From an uncultured Prevotella sp. (GTDB lineage Bacteria; Bacteroidota; Bacteroidia; Bacteroidales; Bacteroidaceae), in NCBI GenBank assembly GCA_900555035.1, contig USJX01000052.1:1-19791 (forward strand): a stretch of 19,791 nt of DNA. Reading direction: 5' to 3'. Position numbers and translations under genes: made by a program. This document shows positions 1-6,712 of the stretch, in pieces (positions within the stretch are counted from its first letter, which is position 1; every line of letters starts with the position of its first letter). The notes beneath the pieces are model-generated. The model made no database searches and was not told where the DNA came from. It saw only the letters and a list, made by a program, of their open reading frames with translations.

Positions 1-30
1 CGTGCTTACAGCGTATAGCTGCTTAGCACA

Positions 31-1554
31 TTATTGAATTATTAACGAACTATTGTTATTAGATGCCTGTTCATTTCTAAAATCGGTAGGAAGAACACCA
101 AACTGCTTCTTGAAGCATGATGAAAAATAGCCAGGAACAGCAAAGCCTACTTCTGCCGAAACTTCAGAGATTGTCTTGTCTGTTTGCTGCAAGAGGGTAT
201 AGGCTCTTTGCAGTCTCATCTCTTTCAGGAGCTCGACAGGCGTTTTTCCTGTCATAGCCTTCACCTTGCGATAGAGCTGCACCTTGCTCAACTGCATCTG
301 GGCTCCCAAATCATCCATCTTCATATCAGCATTGCCCATATTCTCAAGTATCTTCTTCTTGAAACGGTCCATGAAGTAACGATCACTCTCATCCAGGTGA
401 TTCAGTTCTGCAGCCCAGCCCTCCTTGTTCTCGATGAAGCCACGAGCCACGGCTTTCTGTTTCTGCAGCTTCTTTCTATATACCTTATATATATAGTAGA
501 TGACAAAGAGCAGAACCAGAACTACAACAAAGGCGACCACAAGCATCCATTTCTGAATACGGGAAACCTCTGAATAAGAATCAAGACTGACAGAAATCTG
601 ATCCAGATTCTTCATCTTGGCTTCCAAATCCTGATATTGCAGGGCGATAGCATCGCAGTTTTCAGGGGTAGCAAGGAATGACTGCATCACATTATCCTTC
701 TTATAGGGTTTGCCCTGAAGGATATTCATGGCCAATTCCATAATCTTTTCGCCCTGGGTAGGATAGACATAAGAAGCAGCAAAATGCCCCCTCTTCACTC
801 TATCAACTCCTTCCCAGATGCCAGGCAATCCATCAATGCCAACAATCAGCATCTGCTTATCAATGCCTCGTCTCTCTGCTTCCTGAAAGGCTCCTATGGC
901 ACCTAGGTCGCTATGTCCAAACACGCCATCCGCATGTCCGCCTTTATCCAGATATTGCTTAAACAACTCCTGGGCCCGCTTCATCTTCCAGTTACTGTCC
1001 AGGGTAACCACCTTGATTCCCGGATAATTCTTCATCACCTCGTGGAAACCACGATGGCGCTCAATGACAGGAGAAGCATCCTTCAAGCCCGTAATCTCAA
1101 CAACGGTACCTTTTCCATCCAGTTTACTGGCCAGAAATCGGGCAACTTCCCTACCCGCTTCCACATTATCGCCACCGATAGAAGCGGTATAATGGGATGA
1201 TTTTACCTTTCTGTCGAAGAGGATAACCGGGATATGCGCACGATAAGCTCGCTCGATGGCAGGTGTTACATCGTTCACATTATCAGGAGCCACCACGATT
1301 AAATCTACCTTCCTGGCTATCATGCTGTCTATCTGGCGAGCCTGGCGCTGTCCGTCGTTCTCTGCAGTAGTAAACAGCAAATCCACATTCTTATATTGAT
1401 ACTGCGCCAGTCGCATCTCCTTATTCACCTTCTCGCGCCAAAGTCCGCCACAACATTGCGACACACCTATCACCATCTTCTTCTGGGTACAAGAACCTAG
1501 AAGAAGAATCATACAAAATAGTATAGTTAAGTTTTTATAAAGTCTTTCCATCAA
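31..1554 (-). CDS. Membrane-bound one-component regulator: periplasmic sugar-binding sensor fused to AraC DNA-binding domain
   Basis: This 507-residue protein starts with a signal segment ending in a lipobox (LLGSC, Cys22). Residues about 27-300 form a periplasmic binding protein of the ribose/LacI type (VIGVSQC near 28, FDRK 113-116, ERHRGF 165-170, GIDG 239-242). One membrane helix (about 336-356) follows, then a short linker and a C-terminal AraC-type helix-turn-helix domain (about 415-495). The kinase and receiver domains found in the related HTCS at 9050-11851 are absent, so ligand binding in the periplasm must reach the DNA-binding domain directly, as proposed for SusR-like regulators. 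Sensor and output are both clearly paralogous to that HTCS. It lies downstream of the GH32 gene, behind a terminator, so it probably has its own promoter, although I see no TAnnTTTG element. Ligand (fructose or a fructan fragment) is inferred from the GH32 neighbour and from similarity to fructose-sensing HTCS such as BT1754. Confidence 0.9.
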   Translation of the reverse strand: MMERLYKNLTILFCMILLLGSCTQKKMVIGVSQCCGGLWREKVNKEMRLAQYQYKNVDLLFTTAENDGQRQARQIDSMIARKVDLIVVAPDNVNDVTPAIERAYRAHIPVILFDRKVKSSHYTASIGGDNVEAGREVARFLASKLDGKGTVVEITGLKDASPVIERHRGFHEVMKNYPGIKVVTLDSNWKMKRAQELFKQYLDKGGHADGVFGHSDLGAIGAFQEAERRGIDKQMLIVGIDGLPGIWEGVDRVKRGHFAASYVYPTQGEKIMELAMNILQGKPYKKDNVMQSFLATPENCDAIALQYQDLEAKMKNLDQISVSLDSYSEVSRIQKWMLVVAFVVVLVLLFVIYYIYKVYRKKLQKQKAVARGFIENKEGWAAELNHLDESDRYFMDRFKKKILENMGNADMKMDDLGAQMQLSKVQLYRKVKAMTGKTPVELLKEMRLQRAYTLLQQTDKTISEVSAEVGFAVPGYFSSCFKKQFGVLPTDFRNEQASNNNSSLIIQ

Positions 1555-1620
1555 TAGTTGTATTTATTATGAGCGCATAAAATACTAATTCTTTTTGAAA
1601 CGCCCATCATTTTTTATCAA

Positions 1621-1660
1621 AAAAAGAGTCGCAACCCAAAATATTTTCAAGTTGCGACTC
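1621..1660 (-). terminator. Intrinsic terminator of the GH32 gene
   Basis: Arms at 1626-1635 and 1651-1660 pair perfectly over 10 bp (GAGTCGCAAC/GTTGCGACTC) around a 15-base loop. On the minus strand the stem is followed by seven T residues. It sits between the GH32 stop at 1700 and the start of the regulator at 1554, so it should separate the two transcripts. Confidence 0.85.
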
Positions 1661-1699
1661 CTTACTATTAACATTAACTATTCTATCATATAAAAGATT

Positions 1700-3598
1700 T
1701 TACAAACCGAGCTTATGAACCTTCAGGTTCTTGAACTCCGCCTTGCCACCCTTGGTATAAAGCTTCACATTCTCGTATGGAGCTACAGGGAAGACGAGGT
1801 TGGTCATGGCGATACGGCCGCCATCTACGAAGAGTTCTACAGATGACTTATCTACAAAAATATCAACATGATAGGTCTTCTTGCCATTCTCGCAAAGACT
1901 CAACGGAGCCCAGGTAGCCAGAGCGAAATCGTTCTTGTAGTTGATGGAATTGGCAATGCGGGCAGGCTCCTTGCCTTCTGCTGCACGCTGCTTGTCCCAA
2001 GCCAACTCGATATCGTGAGGAACTGCCTGCTTGCCGAAATCGGTCAAACCGCTCTCAGTTCTATCCATTACCACCTTACCCTGCTTCATATCGAAGTAAA
2101 TCATGGTGCGCTCACGCTTGTTGTTTGAAATCTCAATACCGGCAATGCCGTTGGCATCTGGAGTAACATCAGCCTCAATCTCGAATGCACCATCCATATT
2201 GGCTGCAACACCCTTCAGATCCTTGGCATCAGCTACAGAAGCATCTGCCAGATTCTTGGTATCCTTTCTCAAAGCATATACTTCAGGAGCTACATTCTCT
2301 GAAACATAATACTTGCCGTTATTCTCGTAAAGCTTCAACTCTCGAGGCAAACCGTTGGCACCACGATTCTGCTTGAACGGAGTAAGGTTGGCATACTGCC
2401 AGTTGCTCATCCAGGTGATACCCAGAACTCGGTCGCCTGTGTTTGAGAAGGTAACGGTAGCATAGTGATCCTTACCCCAGTCGAGCCACTTTACTTCGTT
2501 GGCATCAGGACAAGTAAACTTCTTGCCATCGAAATCGCCTACGAAATACTCAGTAGCGCTGCCACCAAACCAGCAGCCAGGGTTGATATTCATCGTCATC
2601 ACCCACTTCATCTTCTTCTTATCACCATTTACAGGCAACTGGAAGAAGTCTGGACACTCATACTGACATGGCTGCTGACCTATACCTTTACCGAAGGCAC
2701 TGACATAATTCCACTTCTTGAGATTCTTTGACTTGTACAAACGCATCTCCTTATCGGCAGAAACAATCATATACCAGCACTTTCCCTTCTCATACCAGAA
2801 TACCTTAGGGTCGCGGAAGTCCTTCAGACCATCGAATGGAGTCAACACTGGGTTGCCCTCGTACTTGGTAAAAGTACGACCATTGTCGTTGCTATAGGCG
2901 ATGCACTGTACCTCATCGTGATTTACACTGTTGTTGGTATAGATGGCGATGATGGCGTTCTTGCCAAAACCGGCAGTATTCTTCTTATCTAACACAGAAC
3001 TACCTGAGAAGATATGGCCTACTGGGTCGCGGGCAATGGCTGGGTCGAGGTGCTCCCAGTGAACCAGGTCCTTGCTTACGGCATGGCCCCAGTGCATATT
3101 GCCCCACTTGCTTCCGTATGGGTTATACTGGAAGTAGAGATGATACTCACCATCCTTATACACCATTCCGTTAGGGTCGTTCATCCAACCATAGAGCGGA
3201 GTGAAGTGATAAGATGGACGATAGTAATCGGTGTTGGTAGTATCGAATGTATCGCTGAGTTTGAGCAAGTTGCGTGCCAAAGCATCTTTCTTCAGACCAA
3301 GAATCTTGACTGTAGCAGTCTTACCCTTGCCCAAAGCAAAAGGCACATAGTAATCAGAACCATTCTGAGCCAAACGCACATCCATCCAGGTATCATCCTT
3401 AGAACCTGTATCAAGCAACACCTGAGCCTCATCCTTCTCTTCCTGGATAGGGAGAAGAAGATACTTGGTAGGATTCTCCACCTTGACGATGGTAGTATCA
3501 CCCTTGTGTTCGATGTTCATCTTCTGTGCAAAGGCAGAAGTGGTAGCTGATGCCATCAACATGAGGCAGGCAGCCTTCATCATTTTGTTTGTTTCCAT
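1700..3598 (-). CDS. GH32 exo-acting fructanase (levanase/inulinase type), periplasmic
   Basis: A 632-residue glycoside hydrolase family 32 enzyme that releases fructose from beta-fructans or sucrose-type ends. A type I signal peptide ends near residue 25 (AFAQ). An extra N-terminal domain (about 26-120) precedes the five-bladed propeller. The three family motifs are intact: WMNDPNG at 138-144 with nucleophile Asp141, FRDP at 261-264 with Asp263, and ECPD at 314-317 with acid/base Glu314. The C-terminal beta-sandwich carries the usual DKSSVELFVDGG motif (583-594). No lipobox is seen, so it should be free in the periplasm, which fits an exo-enzyme acting on imported oligosaccharides. It lies 128 bases behind the broken TonB receptor and may share its transcript. 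Exact linkage preference (beta-2,1 or beta-2,6) cannot be read from the sequence. Confidence 0.95.
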   Translation of the reverse strand: METNKMMKAACLMLMASATTSAFAQKMNIEHKGDTTIVKVENPTKYLLLPIQEEKDEAQVLLDTGSKDDTWMDVRLAQNGSDYYVPFALGKGKTATVKILGLKKDALARNLLKLSDTFDTTNTDYYRPSYHFTPLYGWMNDPNGMVYKDGEYHLYFQYNPYGSKWGNMHWGHAVSKDLVHWEHLDPAIARDPVGHIFSGSSVLDKKNTAGFGKNAIIAIYTNNSVNHDEVQCIAYSNDNGRTFTKYEGNPVLTPFDGLKDFRDPKVFWYEKGKCWYMIVSADKEMRLYKSKNLKKWNYVSAFGKGIGQQPCQYECPDFFQLPVNGDKKKMKWVMTMNINPGCWFGGSATEYFVGDFDGKKFTCPDANEVKWLDWGKDHYATVTFSNTGDRVLGITWMSNWQYANLTPFKQNRGANGLPRELKLYENNGKYYVSENVAPEVYALRKDTKNLADASVADAKDLKGVAANMDGAFEIEADVTPDANGIAGIEISNNKRERTMIYFDMKQGKVVMDRTESGLTDFGKQAVPHDIELAWDKQRAAEGKEPARIANSINYKNDFALATWAPLSLCENGKKTYHVDIFVDKSSVELFVDGGRIAMTNLVFPVAPYENVKLYTKGGKAEFKNLKVHKLGL

Positions 3599-3661
3599 TG
3601 TAAAATTATTGTTAATTGTTACTGTTTATATCTATTAATATGTAGTATTGTTTTCGTTATT

Positions 3662-3702
3662 ATCGACAGCCCTATACCTTATTATATATAGGAGCTGTCG
3701 AT
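3662..3702. repeat. Long hairpin between receptor and GH32 gene
   Basis: Arms 3662-3676 and 3687-3702 form a 15-bp stem with one bulged A at 3693 and a 10-base loop. There is no T run after it on either strand, so a simple intrinsic terminator is unlikely. As it lies between the receptor (ends 3727) and the GH32 gene (starts 3598), it could be an RNA processing or 3'-end stabilising element that sets different levels of the two messages. Confidence 0.6.
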
Positions 3703-3726
3703 TATATGTATTGAAAATTATAGCGC

Positions 3727-6027
3727 TTAGAATTTAAGCGAAGCTGTGAATTCAACCGTGAATGGACGGAGATAGCTACCCGTCATAATCTGATTCTTGA
3801 TTCCCTTAGCCTCATCCTTGGTAATCAGCTCAGCACCTGCGATACTACCCTTGGCACCAGTCTGGTTGAGGAAATTCACGACGGTGCAGCCAAGAGCCAG
3901 GCGCTTGGTTGCCTGCCAGTTCAAACCTCCGAAAGTCTCCCAGTGACCGTTGAAGTAATATGCCTCGTTGATGTTGGCGTAGGTCTTGCTGAAGTAACGG
4001 AAGCTGGTCCAGAGCTTGATGTCCTTGGTAATCATGTAGCTTGGATCCAACTCGATGAGAATCTGAGGAATCTCGGCTACGATATTACCTGTGGCATTGA
4101 TGTTGCCAACATAGCCATCGCTGAAGGTGATGCTGGTTTCATACTTCTTGTAAGTTGGCTTCTGATAAGTGAAGAGGAAGTGGAAATCGAATCCCTTGAA
4201 AGGATGAGCCACAGCATCGGTTGTCCAACCCCATGTCTGGATATCGTAAGTCATTGGCGCAGCCTTGATCTCCCTGCCATGCTGCAGGTTCAGAGTTGAG
4301 TTGTTGTTGGTCTTTGAGATGTAAGAGAACAACGATGTCAAACTCAACCATGAGTTATTGTAGTAGATACCTGCACGACCGAGTGGCACAGAAATCTTAT
4401 CCGTATTCGGCAATGTAGCAGGGGCAAAAGCCTCAAACTTTGGATGCTGAACGATGTAAGTGAAATCGCCAGTGAAGCCGAAATTGTCGGTCAACTTATA
4501 AGTTGCTGCAACAGAGAAATCGTAATTCAACCAGTTGTAACTCAAATCTACCGGAGCAATCGTGGTTCCATCAGCTGCCGTAGCACCGAGATAGTAATCT
4601 GCGAAACGACCAACGTAATCCCCCTGCGCATTCTTCACTGCAGCGTTTTCACCCTTCAGCTTCTGCCACTCCAGACGGGCACCATAGTAGAGATTCAACT
4701 TGTTGGTGACATCTCAATCGTGAGTGAAGTAGAGAGCCAGCTTGTTTTCGCTTCCCTTGTAATACTCAGATGCATTCTTGTTGAAATCGTAGAAATAGCC
4801 GTTGTGGTGGTTGGCATCCCAAACTCGCAAGGCACAACTGCCATCTGCAGGAATACTCTGGTCATACATGGTTGTATTTGAGCAATAATCGATATGGTAG
4901 AACCACTCATTCACGCCAAGACGGAAGGTGGAAGTACTGAATTTCTTACTGAGCTCGGTGGTGAAAAGAGCCTCATCAATCTTACCGGCATTGAGACAGG
5001 ACATACGGGTCTGAACATACTGACCATTGTAAGCCTTAGTCTGTCCGTCGATGTCGCGATACATATAATTATATACGCCCTTGTTGGCATCGCTCTTCAA
5101 ATCGATGATAGACATTGGTGATTGGAATACAAAAGCACCGCGAGAATGATCGTACTTCAAGGTAGCCTTCCAGTTCAAGCCATTGTCAAAACGGTAGTTG
5201 TTCATCAGGGTTACCTCGCTTGTCTTGTTCAGACAGGCATCATAGAGAGAAGTCTGCTTCAACTCACCAGTACGCATATCACGATAGGTCATATCATTAT
5301 CTACAGGAAGATAAGAGGTAGTTCCGAGCTTGAAATCTCCATACTCCTTTACGCTTCCATCGCCTACATAGATGAATGGAGCACCCGAAGTAGCATAGTT
5401 ATATACGCTATGGCTATTGGCATATCTATACATGGCAGTAAACTCACCACGATTGCCGTTATACTTCTTGGTAAGGAGCGCCTTGTAAATCTGGGTACGG
5501 TCCTGATAAGGAGTTGACTTGCTCTTGAAGGTTCCTGGGTCGAAATCCTGATACATGTTAAAACTGTAGTACCAGTCGCTTCCCAAATCGCCATTCATAT
5601 TCAAAGAGAATTCCTGCAATCCAAAGTGATTGCTCTTATAGTTCAGCGTACCATTGAATCCTTTCTGACCCTTCTGGGTGAAAGAGTTCACGGCATAACC
5701 GATATTACCGGTAGTGATAGCTGTCTCTGCAATCTTGAGCAATCCCTGATGGCTCAAACTTGCATCGCCACGCCAGATGGTATTGACAGAATGAGGATTG
5801 GTTGCGTAAGTTACAGGTAAGCCATTCTCCAATACGTTAACATCGGCAGAAGGCAAACCTATCTGAATCTCACGAGGTCCATTCGCACTGGCTGCATTAA
5901 GCATTACATTACGGTTACCCTCTTCCTTAGCACTTGAATTATCATCCTGTGCAAAAGCTGCTGTAACATTTACCAATGAAAGTGCAAGCATCATAGCTGC
6001 GCTCTTTCCATTTAAAAAGTTGTGCAT
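3727..6027 (-). pseudogene. TonB-dependent outer-membrane receptor interrupted by an in-frame TGA
   Basis: Two open segments, 4714-6027 (437 residues) and the remainder down to 3727, lie in the same frame and are separated only by one TGA codon at 4714-4716. Read through, the product is about 766 residues: signal peptide ending AAFAQ near 27, a plug region (about 40-130, with VLENGLPVTYATNP), then alternating beta-strands, ending in a terminal Phe (FTASLKF) as outer-membrane barrels do. Sequence resumes seamlessly after the stop (LYFTHD, stop, DVTNKLNLYYG), so a single-base change is the simplest cause; TGG (Trp) to TGA is likely. TGA is a true stop elsewhere here (GH92 and HTCS genes end in TGA). 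It lacks an N-terminal carboxypeptidase-like domain and has no SusD partner. It probably imported the substrate of the GH32 enzyme. A sequencing error is the main alternative. Confidence 0.88.
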
Positions 6028-6071
6028 ACTTAAAATTTCTAATTTGTTAATCCTATTTTTTATTTCTGCTA

Positions 6072-6079
6072 CAAAATTA
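6072..6079 (-). promoter_or_regulatory. -7 element of TonB receptor promoter
   Basis: TAATTTTG on the minus strand matches the Bacteroidota TAnnTTTG element, 45 bases before the receptor start. There is no TTTG -33 element at the usual distance, which suits an activator-dependent promoter. Confidence 0.65.
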
Positions 6080-6125
6080 TATAAAAACAGGTATAATAGC
6101 TTTAAAAATCTCTACATATAATAAC

Positions 6126-6170
6126 AAATTCCGTTCATTGCAACATAATTGATACAGCATGAACGAATTT
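6126..6170. promoter_or_regulatory. Candidate operator A (inverted repeat) upstream of the receptor promoter
   Basis: Arms 6126-6138 and 6159-6170 are inverted copies (AAATTC[C]GTTCAT / ATGAACGAATTT) with one extra C, separated by 20 bases that include TTGATACA. The ATGAACGA box starts 80 bases from the end of the -7 element. This is a likely site for an AraC-type activator from this locus; the protein that binds it is inferred, not shown. Confidence 0.5.
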
Positions 6171-6247
6171 TATTAGAAGCTACAAGCACTATCAAAGGGG
6201 AAAAGAAAGTTGTAAACCTAAACAAAGATGCCCCCCAGATAACGAGA

Positions 6248-6295
6248 AGCAGATACCTATAAACGAAAAAGCAGATACCCATAAATGAAAAGCAG
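6248..6295. repeat. Short tandem repeat, about 22 bases, 2.2 copies
   Basis: Units beginning AGCAGATACC recur at 6248 and 6270, with a third partial unit (AGCAG) at 6291 that runs into the hairpin. Two units differ at only a few positions. Role unknown. Confidence 0.6.
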
Positions 6296-6321
6296 TTGCT
6301 GGTATTCCACCAACAACTGCT
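6283..6321 (-). terminator. Hairpin, possible terminator of a short transcript
   Basis: Arms 6291-6303 and 6309-6321 pair at 12 of 13 positions around a 5-base loop. On the minus strand the stem is followed by TTTTCATTT; on the plus strand by CTTTCTGTTTT. The T runs are broken, so strength is uncertain. It could end transcription from the promoter at 6570 or read-through from the GH92 gene. Confidence 0.5.
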
Positions 6322-6563
6322 CTTTCTGTTTTCCCAAAAACTAACTTTCTATTTCCCTAAAAACAACTAACCCAAATTTCTTTTTCCCAAATCTAACTAA
6401 CCTAAATTTCTTTTTCCCAAATCTAACTTACATTACCTGAAACAAACTTCTTACCTCAAAGATCACTTCATACCTCATGAATACTCAATCCTATAACCTT
6501 AAAAACATAAACCTATAAAAATGCAACTACTTTCGCATGAAACAATTTATAAACTTTTAAACT
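6285..6563 (-). ncRNA. Candidate small RNA or long leader, nearly free of C
   Basis: Between a -7 element at 6570-6577 and the hairpin at 6291-6321 lies about 280 bases with no reading frame longer than about 16 codons. On the minus strand a stretch of roughly 190 bases (about 6330-6520) has only about four C residues. It includes degenerate 30-base repeats. Either a separate short RNA is made, or this is part of a 540-base leader of the receptor message. This is inference from the promoter and hairpin; no known RNA family is recognised. Confidence 0.35.
6323..6436. repeat. Degenerate tandem repeat, about 30 bases, 4 copies
   Basis: Units beginning TTTCT start at 6323, 6346, 6377 and 6407. 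The last two share about 25 identical bases with a 30-base period; the first two are diverged and the first is shortened to 23 bases. On the plus strand the units are C/T/A only, with runs of CCC and TTTTT. Confidence 0.7.
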
Positions 6564-6569
6564 CTGGTG

Positions 6570-6577
6570 CAAAAGTA
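6570..6577 (-). promoter_or_regulatory. -7 element of a second promoter in the receptor upstream region
   Basis: TACTTTTG on the minus strand, continuing CACC, matches the TAnnTTTGCAC form seen before several genes here. There is no gene directly behind it: the receptor starts 540 bases downstream. No -33 TTTG is visible. Confidence 0.5.
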
Positions 6578-6606
6578 TGAAGTTTTTGCGAAAGCGATGT
6601 ACATTT

Positions 6607-6665
6607 ATCGTTCAAAAAGTGACAGATTTGATACAACACATCAATTATATCATTAAATGAACGAT
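6607..6665. promoter_or_regulatory. Candidate operator B, similar to operator A
   Basis: ATCGTTCA at 6607-6614 and TGAACGAT at 6658-6665 are exact inverted copies, with TTGATACA at 6628-6635 between them. The ATGAACGA box (6657-6664) starts 80 bases from the end of the -7 element at 6577, the same distance as in operator A. It lies just behind the GH92 stop codon. Confidence 0.5.
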
Positions 6666-6712
6666 TTTTCCCTTAATTTTCACGATTCCTTCCATTTTCC
6701 AGCCAACTTTTC

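Noticed and set aside
4714..4716. TGA read as selenocysteine or tryptophan
   Set aside because: GH92 and HTCS genes end in TGA, so it is a stop here; there is no SECIS-like stem right behind it and TonB receptors are not known selenoproteins.
6248..6436. CRISPR array
   Set aside because: The 22- and 30-base repeats are directly adjacent and degenerate, with no unique spacers and no cas genes.
6285..6563. Small protein gene in the receptor upstream region
   Set aside because: The longest minus-strand ATG frame I could find is about 16 codons (MRYEVIFEVRSLFQVM) with no sign of selection or a ribosome site; a non-coding role is more likely.
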